Assembly (NCBI GenBank): GCA_016840125.1
Contig: JAEOSY010000098.1
Span: 1-43,245, forward strand
Origin: Candidatus Helarchaeota archaeon
Lineage (GTDB): Archaea > Asgardarchaeota > Lokiarchaeia > Helarchaeales > HEL-GB-A
Reading direction: 5' to 3'
DNA length: 43,245 bases
A model generated the notes under the pieces. The model saw only the letters and a list, made by a program, of their open reading frames with translations. It did not search any database and was not told where the DNA came from. Position 1 is the first letter of the stretch, and each line of letters begins with the position of its first letter. Shown in pieces: positions 35,498-43,245 of this stretch. Made by a program: the position numbers and the translations under genes.

Positions 35498-37750
35498 TTA
35501 AGAACCTTGATTCTTATCCTCTTTTTTCTTTTGATCTTTCTCCTCTGTCTTCTTTTGATATCGTTTTTGGATATCTTCGTGATTTACCCAATTTACGCAG
35601 CTGGTAAAAGGTCGGCTTCCGGCAATTTTAATGGATACCATTGGATATTCTGTTTTATATTTTTCTGTGCAATAGGAGCAGATCTTCTTGGGCATGGGGG
35701 AGATTTTTCCACGTTGTGAAATTGGATAGGAAGCATCACATTTGGAAGTAAACCCATTTTCTTTACATTTACATTCCTCTCGTGGTAATGAGCATTTTTT
35801 ACAAATATTATAATTTGTACAACCAATGAATCTCTTTCTTGAAGCTCTTGATCGAATAATTATAAGGTTTCCATCTTTACAAACATTACATTTTCCAATA
35901 TAACTTTGTTTTTTCCACATTTTCCGAATGGAAATGGCTAGATCATTTCCAATAAGATGCTCTTCATCTTTAATTTCCATTAAAATAGGTTCTAATGTAT
36001 TTTTGGCATCATCCATTACCTTATTTATTTTAAAAGTTCCTTGTTCAATACTTTCCATCTCTTTCTCCAGTTGTCTAGTCATTTCAATTGAGAGAACTTG
36101 AGGGCAATGTTTTGTTAGAACTTCAGAGACCGCGGCTCCAATATCTGAAATATGAATACTTCTATCGAAAAGATACCCCCGGTCATACAATTTATCTATA
36201 ATACTAGCCCTGGTGGCTTTTGTTCCTATTTCTTCTTTCTCCATAAATTTTCTTAATGAATTTTGATTAAAGCGTGAGGGGGAAGAGCTGAATTTTTCAA
36301 CTAATTCCGTACGAATATCCATTTTTTGACCGATTTTAATATCAGGTAGGATGACTTCTTTTGATTTAGCAAAGGGATAAAATTTCATCCAGCCTAAAAA
36401 CTTCATTTTTCGCCCTTTCAAATTAAATTTGTATTTGTCTAACTCAAGCTGCACCCTAATAGATGTAACAAGTGCGGGGTCACCAAAAATTGCAAGAAAT
36501 CTGCGGACCACTAAGTCATATATATTCTTTTCAAAATTAGAAAATTTCTTTTTAGGAATTTCACCTGTAGGTATAACCGGAGGATGTGCTGGATCCGATT
36601 TTTTTCCCTTGGTTGGGGTCAGTGCGGATTTGCCCAAAATTTCCTCTGCCAATTTGGTATATTTATTGATCCCTTTTAGTTTGGTTAAAATATCTTTTAT
36701 GTCAATTGTATTCGGGATGATTTCGCTTGAAGTTCTAGGATAACTTATATAAGCTCCTAAGTAAAGTCGTTCGGCAATATTTAGCGTTTTTGTTGGATTA
36801 TAACCAAAATAGCGGTAACTTTCTGACTGTAAGCTACTTAAGTTAAATGGAATAGGGGGATCTGATTTTAAATCCTTCGTTTTTATATCTTGAACAACCG
36901 CTTGTTTGCCTGTACAATCCTTTAAGGTTTGCTCTGCCTCTTTCTTAAGTTTTATTTTCGATTTAGAAAAATCTACTGTGTAATCAGTTCCATTTAATTG
37001 GGTCATTGCTTTAATTTGCCAAAAGGGGATTGGGACAAAAATATTGATTTCTTTCTCTCTTTTAAAAACAGTCGCTAGTGTAGGACCCTGTACACGTCCA
37101 GTACTTAAGAGATAATAATTTATTCCTTCAGCGGTTTTAGCTGCTAAAGTCAATGCGTGTGTTAAATTGATACCATAAATGTAATCTACTTCATGTCTAC
37201 ATAAACCTGCATCAATTAAATTGAAGTTTAATGAATTTAGAGGCTTTTTATAAGATTCAAGAATTTCTTTTTTAGTTAAAGTTGAAAATTTCATTCGTTT
37301 CGCTTTTTTCTTTGCTTCGGAACCACAAATATGTTCGATTATATTAAATCCTATTGTGGCTCCTTCTAAATCGTAGTCACATGCGTTAATAAATTGATCA
37401 CATTTTACTGACAGGGTTTTAATATTCTGAATTAACATTTCGACGTCGGACGCCCGTTTCTTCATTTTTTTACTTTTCGCTCTCTTCAAGACTTCATTAG
37501 CGGGGACCCACTTCGTATCAAAAATAGGATAATGCCACCCCTTTTGACCTGGCTTTTTAATTTCCTCTATAGTAAATAAATGCCCCAAAGCCGAAACAAT
37601 TATGAGATCTGTGTCATCTCTTTTGGCTTCATAATATGCAAGTCTATTTCCAGGGATTGGGGTAATTCTTTTCGGCTTTCCCTTTTCATCTAAAATTTCA
37701 GAAATTTTTTTCATTGCAGTTGGTTTCTCTGCAATTATCATTATGGCCAT
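35498..37750 (-). CDS. topA: DNA topoisomerase I, type IA, 750 aa
   Basis: Relaxes negatively supercoiled DNA by single-strand cleavage. N-terminal TOPRIM starts IIAEKPTAMKKI and includes ACDYDLEGATIGFNII (acidic triad region; the usual DxDxEGE is DYDLEGA here). The active-site tyrosine lies in YLGAYISYPRTSSE, about residue 335. STGRVQGPTLA and DPAHPPVIPTGE are typical archaeal topoisomerase segments. The C-terminus has zinc-finger cysteines (CNVCKDGN, then CTNYNICKKCSLP with EECKCKE, and CSYCTEKY) and a lysine-rich tail. Length is in the usual range. No reverse-gyrase helicase domain, which argues against a hyperthermophile. Confidence 0.95.
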   Translation of the reverse strand: MAIMIIAEKPTAMKKISEILDEKGKPKRITPIPGNRLAYYEAKRDDTDLIIVSALGHLFTIEEIKKPGQKGWHYPIFDTKWVPANEVLKRAKSKKMKKRASDVEMLIQNIKTLSVKCDQFINACDYDLEGATIGFNIIEHICGSEAKKKAKRMKFSTLTKKEILESYKKPLNSLNFNLIDAGLCRHEVDYIYGINLTHALTLAAKTAEGINYYLLSTGRVQGPTLATVFKREKEINIFVPIPFWQIKAMTQLNGTDYTVDFSKSKIKLKKEAEQTLKDCTGKQAVVQDIKTKDLKSDPPIPFNLSSLQSESYRYFGYNPTKTLNIAERLYLGAYISYPRTSSEIIPNTIDIKDILTKLKGINKYTKLAEEILGKSALTPTKGKKSDPAHPPVIPTGEIPKKKFSNFEKNIYDLVVRRFLAIFGDPALVTSIRVQLELDKYKFNLKGRKMKFLGWMKFYPFAKSKEVILPDIKIGQKMDIRTELVEKFSSSPSRFNQNSLRKFMEKEEIGTKATRASIIDKLYDRGYLFDRSIHISDIGAAVSEVLTKHCPQVLSIEMTRQLEKEMESIEQGTFKINKVMDDAKNTLEPILMEIKDEEHLIGNDLAISIRKMWKKQSYIGKCNVCKDGNLIIIRSRASRKRFIGCTNYNICKKCSLPREECKCKENGFTSKCDASYPISQRGKISPMPKKICSYCTEKYKTEYPMVSIKIAGSRPFTSCVNWVNHEDIQKRYQKKTEEKDQKKKEDKNQGS

Positions 37751-37870
37751 AAATAATCATCTATTTCTAAGAGATATAGAATACTAGGTTTACTGTTAGA
37801 ATAAAAATCCAAAATACTAATAAAAATTTATTACACCCTATAAAAGTATGAATTTAAAAAATGAGGGTTT

Positions 37871-39631
37871 ATGATGCTCTACGGGGTTTTATCGAAGGCA
37901 TATGAAGAATTAGAGGCAACAACTAAACGATTAGAGATGATAGATATATTAATCCAGTTGTTTATGGAAACTCCAACAGCTATAATTGATAAGGTCATAT
38001 TCTTAACTCAAGGAAAATTACATCCTAACTGATTCGAACTTCCTGTAATAGGGATTGCTGAAAAATCTGCAATTAAAGCTGTTATTATTGCTACTGGATT
38101 GAAACCAGAACGGATTGAGCAGGTGTTACAAGGAATAGGGGATCTTGGGTCGACCTTCGAAAAAGTTCATAGGAAAAAAAAGCAAAAAACCCTCTTTACA
38201 ACTCCCATTTCTGTGGAACGGGTATATAATAAGCTCGATAAAATTGCCAAATCATCAGGTGCCGGATCTGTAGATATGAAAATCAGAACCCTAGCGGGAT
38301 TGTTAGGAAATGTTGATGCTAAATCAGGAAAATGGATTCTAAGAACGGTATTGGGAAAATTGAGATTTGGAATTGCAGCTCAAACCATGATTGATTCATT
38401 GGCAATTGCTTTTACTGGCGATAAAAAAAATAAACAAGATATCGAACGTGGTTACAATATTCATCCCAACTTAGGTGAAATTGCAAAAGTTTTATCAAGT
38501 GATGGATTAGATGCGATAAAAAAGATGCGAATTGAGGTTTTTACTCCTGTTAGGATGATGTTAGCTCAGAGATTGTCATCCATTGAGGAAATTTTAGATA
38601 AATTTGGGGGAAGATGTGCCTGTGAATATAAATATGACGGCGAACGGCTTCAAGCTCATAAATCAGGGACGCAGGTAAAATTATTTTCTCGAAATTTAGA
38701 AAATCCATCATCACAATATCCAGATGTTTGTGATTTAATTCGTCAAATAGAAGCAGATAGTGTAGTTGTCGAAGGTGAATGCGTGGCCATCGATCCTGAG
38801 ACAGGTGATTTACGCCCTTTTCAAGAATTGATGCACCGGAGGAGAAAGCATGCAATTAAAGAAGCAATTAAAAAATATCCAGTTTGTTTGTTTCTCTTTG
38901 ATATTTTAAAACTAGGCGAGAAAGATCTTATTGATGAACCTTATTTAAATCGAAGACAACAATTAGAGGAAATTGTTACCGAAACTGAACGTTTGAAATT
39001 GGCAACCACAAAAATTTCAGATAACATTTCGGAAGTTGAGACCTTTTTTAATACCTCAATAGAATCTGGATGTGAAGGAATCATAGCAAAATCAATTAAA
39101 CCAAATTCATTATATCAAGCTGGTGCACGAGGGTGGTTATGGATTAAATTAAAGGAATCCTACCAGAGTAAAATGGTTGATTCTGTTGATGTCGTAATAG
39201 TCGGAGCCTATTGGGGGCGTGGAAAGCGTGCTAGAACCTATGGGGCCCTTTTATGTGCGGTGTTGGAGCAAGATATAGAGAAGTTTAGTACCATTTGTAA
39301 AGTAGGCTCCGGCTTTACAGATGAACTTTTAGCTGACCTTATTCCAAAATTTGAGGATATTACAAGAGAAACAATTTCTCCGAAAGTGATTTCAATAATA
39401 AAACCTGAACCAGATATCTGGTTTGAACCTAAATTTGTTATGGAAATAATAGGTGACGAGTTAACGCTCTCTCCGACTCATACGGCTGGATTAAGTAAAG
39501 TTAGAGAAGATTCTGGACTTGCAATTCGGTTTCCAAGGTTCCTCCGGTGGAGAGGCGATAAATCAATTGAAAATATCACCACCACAGATGAACTTGTAGA
39601 TATATATAAACAACAATTAAAACAAGTCTAA
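37871..39631 (+). CDS. lig: ATP-dependent DNA ligase with one in-frame TGA, 586 codons
   Basis: Archaeal replicative ligase that seals Okazaki fragments. From the ATG at 37871 (GAGGG just upstream) the frame encodes LYGVLSKAYEELEATTKRLE and ends the first part at TQGKLHPN, then meets TGA at 38030-38032 and continues with FELPVIGIAEKSAIKA in the same frame. The adenylation lysine is Lys254 in CEYKYDGERLQ; RPFQELMHRRR, CEGIIAKS and WLWIKLKESY are the other nucleotidyltransferase motifs. By alignment from memory the TGA replaces a single aromatic residue, with no inserted DNA, so it is not one of the BHB introns. Possible causes are a sequencing error for TGG, a nonsense mutation or read-through. 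If not decoded, only a truncated product from an internal start could form. Confidence 0.85.
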
Positions 39632-40941
39632 ATTTTTAGTTCGGGTAATTTTTTCCCAATAGGAAATTGCTTTTCTATTTCAGCAGAAATAATTTTCAAA
39701 AGCTCTCTCATAGAAATCCCTGTCTTCTGTGAGAGCTGCAAGATTTCATCTGATTCAGGTTTATTCTGAATAATAATATTCTTCAAATCCCAGGAAATTT
39801 TAACTGAGATATTATAATCTTGATTCTGAATATTTATGGGTATTGAGATTATCTTTCTATTTAATGTATATCGCATAGTCGGGAAGAAGCGAACCCCTAA
39901 AGTTCCCAATTCATTGATAAGAAAACTCACAATAGATAATAGATGATCATACGTTGTCAGTATTTTAATTAAATAGCCCGGTCGTTTTTTTGTAGTTACT
40001 GGGATTACTGAAATATCCTTAGCAATTCCAGATTTCATGAGTTTGTTAATTGTATTTCCTAATAATTCTCCCGTAATATCATCAACGTTTGTTTCGACGG
40101 TAATAATTTGTTCAAAATTATAAGGACTTGATTCTGTTTGTCTTCCCATAATTATTCTAAGCACATTAGGAATATTTGGGAATTCTTGTGTTCCAGCTCC
40201 ATAGCCTATTGATTCCAGCGAAATTGGGGGGTAGAATTTTACACTTTTTTTAACTATATTGACTAAAATAGCAGCTCCTGTTGGTGTAGTTAGTTCAGAT
40301 TCCACTGGGCCTCCGACAATTTCAATTCCCCTCTGCTTAAGAATTTCAAGAACCGCAGGAGCCGGGTTAGACACTAAACCATGCGAAAATTTTAAACGGC
40401 CCCCACCAACAGCGACTGGAGTTGAAATCCAATGGCATCTATTAAAAAGATTAAGATCCTGACATGCCAATATAAATCCAATAATATCAATTATTGTATC
40501 TATAGAGCCAGCTTCATGAAGATGTACATGTTCTTCAGAACTTTCATGTACTTTCGCCTCTGCTCGAATGAGAGTATTTAAGATATCACGCGCTAATTTT
40601 CTTTCAGAATCATTCCAATCCAGATAAGAAACCATTTTATTCATTATTGAATTTAGGTCTTTCCCATGTCTGTGTTTTACAGATTCTTTAAAGGAAAGAA
40701 AAATTTGAGTTCCACTAATCCCATTTTTAACGACTTTTTTACAACCAAACTTAAAATTTTTGACATCCGGTACTAATCTTAATGCATCTGTCAATTTAGA
40801 TTTAATAGCATCAAAGTCAGCGCCCAAATCAATTAGTCCTGCAAGTATCATATCACCAGATAGACCAGCTATCTGACAATCCAAGATTAGAATTTTTTTT
40901 TCAAAATCTACACCCGATATTTTTCTCCCTCTCTGAAACAA
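39628..40941 (-). CDS. larC: LarC-type nickel-pincer cofactor nickel insertion protein (DUF111), 437 aa
   Basis: Inserts Ni into the pyridinium-thiocarboxylate mononucleotide cofactor of lactate racemase-like enzymes. Family segments present: ILILDCQIAGLSGDMILAGL at the N-terminus, VHLHEAGSIDTIIDIIG, STPVAVGGGRLKFSHG, NPAPAVLEILK, ELTTPTGAAIL and the C-terminal VETNVDDITGELLG. Some bacterial larC genes need a programmed frameshift between their two halves; here both are in one frame. The start is unclear: TTG at 40941 is the first codon, but a strong GAGGGAG lies just inside it, so initiation might occur slightly downstream at a non-AUG codon. No larA, larB or larE gene is in the window. It follows the longin-like gene by 3 bases and overlaps the ligase gene end by 4. 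Confidence 0.9.
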   Translation of the reverse strand: MFQRGRKISGVDFEKKILILDCQIAGLSGDMILAGLIDLGADFDAIKSKLTDALRLVPDVKNFKFGCKKVVKNGISGTQIFLSFKESVKHRHGKDLNSIMNKMVSYLDWNDSERKLARDILNTLIRAEAKVHESSEEHVHLHEAGSIDTIIDIIGFILACQDLNLFNRCHWISTPVAVGGGRLKFSHGLVSNPAPAVLEILKQRGIEIVGGPVESELTTPTGAAILVNIVKKSVKFYPPISLESIGYGAGTQEFPNIPNVLRIIMGRQTESSPYNFEQIITVETNVDDITGELLGNTINKLMKSGIAKDISVIPVTTKKRPGYLIKILTTYDHLLSIVSFLINELGTLGVRFFPTMRYTLNRKIISIPINIQNQDYNISVKISWDLKNIIIQNKPESDEILQLSQKTGISMRELLKIISAEIEKQFPIGKKLPELKI

Positions 40942-40944
40942 AAG

Positions 40945-41866
40945 CTAATCCTTATTTTTTTCGGTCTGTTTTAATTTTGCTTCTCTCTCAGCTGCAAGAA
41001 AATCTTCCAGTGCCTTTGCTTTTTTAGTATATTCTTTTATCCTTTTTTTATCGTCTAATTCTTTGGAATGTTTAGCTGCTGCTTTGAACCACTCGATAGC
41101 TGTTGGAAAGTCTATTTTTTTTAAGCTTTTATTTGCACTCTCTACATATTCTTTCCTTTCTTTCAACAAACTAGGTATTTTTTTAACCCTTTCTGCTTTT
41201 TCGTGGAACTGTTGCATTGAGGCCGTTTCATCCGCTTCAAATAATAGTTTTGAAGCAGCTTCAAAATGATTCCCTGCCGTATTATATTCCTCTTTTTTAA
41301 GTTCGTCTTCCGCTAGTTTAAGGGTTTCAGCGATTCTCGGAGGAATGCTCCTAGCTTTTGAAATAAGGATTTGAGCTTTTTGCATTTCGCCCTCATCTAA
41401 CAGTGTTTTAGACCGTTTGATTAGTTTTTGGGATAATTCCTCTGCATTAAAAATTTCTGAAATTTGAACCGTTGTTTTCTTAATATATATATTTTTCATT
41501 AATTCCGTTAAATATGTTGCATCAATCTCCATTTTAAGATTTTTTTCAAAATCTATCAGGATATTAAAAAAATCTTTCGCGTTTTCTTCAGTATTCAATA
41601 GAAGAATGAATAGTAGTCGTCTCATGGTCCCTTTTTCTTTAAATTGCGTGAATCGAGAAGCGATATTTGCTGAACCAAATTGCAAAGCCAATTGTGTTTC
41701 AACAGGCTCTTGCGCTGTATGTGCCATGAAAATCTATCCATGATCTAATGCCACAACATTAAATCTTCATGGGAAGGTCCTCATCTATGGCAACATCTGG
41801 GTATTTCGCCCTGATCACAGGTCCTTTGATTCTATCCCAGTCAAGAATAATAAGTGCGCGAGGCAT
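40945..41866 (-). CDS. Longin-like domain plus helical-repeat protein, interrupted by a 31-nt BHB intron (296 aa after splicing)
   Basis: Exon 1 starts at the ATG at 41866 and encodes MPRALIILDWDRIKGPVIRA, then ends with DEDLPMK. After splicing it continues IFMAHTAQEPVETQLALQFG and RRLLFILLLNTEENAKDFF. The strand-strand-helix-strand-strand-helix pattern, with ILDWDRIKGPVIRAKYP at the start, resembles a longin/roadblock-type fold of the kind abundant in Asgard archaea. From about residue 155 the protein is a string of charged helical hairpins resembling TPR repeats (LAEDELKKEEYNTAGNHFEA, NKSLKKIDFPTAIEWFKAAA). Without the intron the second part would start at an ATG with no upstream strand. 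The spliced length is 297 codons exactly. It is followed by larC after 3 bases, so they are probably co-transcribed. Vesicle or GTPase-related function is inference. Confidence 0.8.
41736..41766 (-). other. BHB mini-intron (31 nt) in the longin-like gene
   Basis: On the minus strand: exon CCAT (41772-41769) pairs perfectly with ATGG (41741-41738); 5' bulge GAA (41768-41766); inner stem GATTTAATG/CATTAGATC, nine pairs with one U-G, loop TTGTGG; 3' bulge ATA (41737-41735). Two further outer pairs are possible (CT with AG). Cuts GA|A and AT|A remove 31 nt, including the in-frame TAA, and join ATG-AAG-ATT-TTC-ATG, linking the two parts of the longin-like domain in frame. Confidence 0.83.
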
Positions 41867-42033
41867 AAGTTTACCACATCCTAAGAATGATCTAGTTTAT
41901 TTGTAGTAATTATATTAATCTCCTTTATTATTATAATTTTAATTAAAAATAATCGAGTTTTTAAATAAATAGCCTAAAATTGTAATTCTCTAAACATTCT
42001 TTCAACCTTTTTTAGTAAAATTAATTATAGTCT

Positions 42034-42846
42034 TCATTCAGCTTCTATCTTCTTCAAAAGATTATCTAAGAAATTAATTACATGATTAATTTCTTTATTT
42101 TTTTCATCAATGGATTCCTTAGTTATCAGAATATCAATTGAATGCACAGCTGAATTTCCTGTTTCTCGAAAATCTTCAATAATCGGTATTATTTTTTTGA
42201 TTTGTGCACTATATGGTTTGAAATCATTGATTTTTGTCTTAAAATTGGAAATCAGTTTAGAAAAATCTTCAAAACGACCTTGACTTTTACGATAAAAAAG
42301 GGTAATATTTGGCATTCCATATTTTTTCCTCAAAATATCGATTAAATAATTCTCAAGAATCTTTCGCAAAATAAAAGGTAAAAGCCAAAAGAACCCACTC
42401 CGATAGATTTCATTGAAATCATTCACCAAATCATAGTAAAATTTATTTCTGATAAATCTATTTTCAACGAATTTAAAGGTCGGGGGAGCAATTTTTTTTA
42501 TTGAATCATCAATTTTTACCTGAAGGCTTTCAATTTTATAACCTTCACTTTTTAAAATCTTGAACAAATTATCAACGTGGTCATTTACAAATTCAAAATT
42601 AAAATTCCAAGCCATTTCACCTTTATCATATAATGATTTCACACTAGGGTTTTGTAAAATCACATTTATTATTTTTATAATTGAAAAATCATCTCCCATT
42701 TCATTTAATTCATTTAAATAAGTAGAAAAGGATTTATTTTGATGATCGAAATCAATATTAATCGATTTTAGTAAATTAGACATAAAACTACTCCTAAATA
42801 CATTCGAAACTATCCAATTCACTTCACTAATAGCATTTAAATTCAT
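42034..42846 (-). CDS. Hypothetical protein with DUF4145/HEPN-like C-terminal region, 270 aa
   Basis: The C-terminal half has a helical domain with FILRKILENYLIDILRKKYG, then IPIIEDFRETGNSAVHSIDI and a closing helix NHVINFLDNLLKKIE. The R-x-x-GN-x-x-x-H pattern is the hallmark of DUF4145-type HEPN-like domains, often found in defence or toxin proteins, though the spacing between Arg and His (seven residues) is wider than in classical HEPN RNases. The N-terminal ~100 residues are not recognised. GGAGG six to ten bases before the ATG firmly supports the start. It has no co-directional partner of antitoxin type in view. The 167 bases between it and the longin-like gene hold no ORF. Confidence 0.75.
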   Translation of the reverse strand: MNLNAISEVNWIVSNVFRSSFMSNLLKSINIDFDHQNKSFSTYLNELNEMGDDFSIIKIINVILQNPSVKSLYDKGEMAWNFNFEFVNDHVDNLFKILKSEGYKIESLQVKIDDSIKKIAPPTFKFVENRFIRNKFYYDLVNDFNEIYRSGFFWLLPFILRKILENYLIDILRKKYGMPNITLFYRKSQGRFEDFSKLISNFKTKINDFKPYSAQIKKIIPIIEDFRETGNSAVHSIDILITKESIDEKNKEINHVINFLDNLLKKIEAE

Positions 42847-42993
42847 AATTCTATCCTCCTTTCAATATGAGATATTTGAAAAGTTAATGATTCATCAACC
42901 TTATTGGAAATTTAACTAGGTTATACCCTAATAAAATATTTTTAGATCTAATTATTTTAAGCTTTAAATATACTCACTCAAATCTTTGCTCTT

Positions 42994-43245
42994 TTAAGGT
43001 ATTAAATGACAAATTTCCATCCATGAGAAATATGTAATAGTATTATCCGTGAGTTTAATTAATGTCGGTTTGGGGGCACGGATTTCGAACTCAACTAAAC
43101 CCTTCTTTTGAAGGATTTTCTGGAATTGTACCTTTTTTAACAAACGCTTGAACGCATCTAAATCTCCTTGCTTTTTAACGATCATGTCGTTTATGGTTAA
43201 TTTTGAACGCTTTGTCTTTTTCCACATTTCATGTAAACTATCTAG
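42994..43245 (-). CDS. C-terminal part of an unknown gene entering from the right edge
   Basis: An open frame runs from the window edge (first codons LDSLHEMWKKTKRSKLT) to a stop at 42994. An internal ATG at 43227 would give 77 residues, but the frame stays open to 43245, so the gene may begin outside. It is basic at first, with a helix DLDAFKRLLKKVQFQKILQK, then strands VEFEIRAPKP and IKLTDNTITYFSW. Family not recognised. Confidence 0.5.
   Translation of the reverse strand, partial: LDSLHEMWKKTKRSKLTINDMIVKKQGDLDAFKRLLKKVQFQKILQKKGLVEFEIRAPKPTLIKLTDNTITYFSWMEICHLIP

Noticed and set aside
38000..38060. BHB intron around the ligase TGA
   Set aside because: The sequence on both sides aligns to the family residue by residue, so nothing is inserted; pairings such as GGAA/TTCC give no inner stem and would delete conserved residues. 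Selenocysteine is also unlikely at this non-catalytic position.
1..43245. CRISPR arrays, tRNA or rRNA genes, insertion sequences
   Set aside because: Looked for regular direct repeats, T-arm-like GGTTCRA segments and transposase motifs by eye and found none. TTCGAAC at 38033-38039 lies inside the ligase gene and is not a tRNA.

Overview
This 43 kb AT-rich window is archaeal chromosome, most likely from an Asgard (Lokiarchaeia-like) archaeon. The evidence is a set of archaeal information-processing proteins (Cdc6/Orc1, PCNA, PriL, PriS, GINS, archaeal-type DNA ligase and type IA topoisomerase, aIF2-alpha, L44e, S27e, Cdc48), an AglB/STT3 oligosaccharyltransferase, and small trafficking-type folds (a roadblock/LC7 protein and a longin-like protein) that are common in Asgard genomes. 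The taxon is an inference; no marker was aligned.

Layout. 1-6 kb: ferredoxin, a phytoene-desaturase-like FAD oxidoreductase, two large tandem paralogues of unknown function with ribbon-helix-helix-like N-termini and shared upstream motifs, and an orphan gene. 6-10.3 kb: Cdc48 ATPase, a probable winged-helix protein and Cdc6/Orc1, flanked by ORB-like sites that may mark an origin. 10.8-16.7 kb: two P2-type cation pumps; the first lacks the M4 glutamate. 16.9-21.5 kb: roadblock protein, glycerate 2-kinase, MptE-like pterin enzyme, GcvH and an NAD-kinase-like protein. 21.6-26.7 kb: a 1715-residue STT3 with a huge sequon-rich ectodomain. 26.8-29.8 kb (minus strand): the ribosomal/translation group L44e - S27e - aIF2-alpha - PAC2, with a disturbed 0.7 kb segment between two S27e 5' ends. 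30.1-39.6 kb: replication block PCNA-PriL, PriS, GINS, topoisomerase and ligase, with two membrane proteins. 39.6-43.2 kb: LarC, a longin-like/helical-repeat protein, a DUF4145/HEPN-like protein and a truncated gene at the edge.

Main discovery. Three protein-coding genes are each interrupted by very short sequences (30, 30, 32 and 31 nt) that can fold as bulge-helix-bulge (BHB) motifs, the substrate of the archaeal tRNA splicing endonuclease: one in the NAD-kinase-like gene, two in the S27e gene and one in the longin-like gene. In each case cutting after the second base of both 3-nt bulges, the canonical position, removes stops or frame breaks and gives the protein sequence expected from the family or from the adjoining reading frame. 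Four such mini-introns in 43 kb suggest that small BHB introns are widespread in the mRNAs of this organism and that ordinary gene callers truncate or miss the genes concerned (S27e cannot be found as an ORF at all). A separate oddity, a single in-frame TGA in an otherwise intact DNA ligase gene, does not fit the intron pattern.
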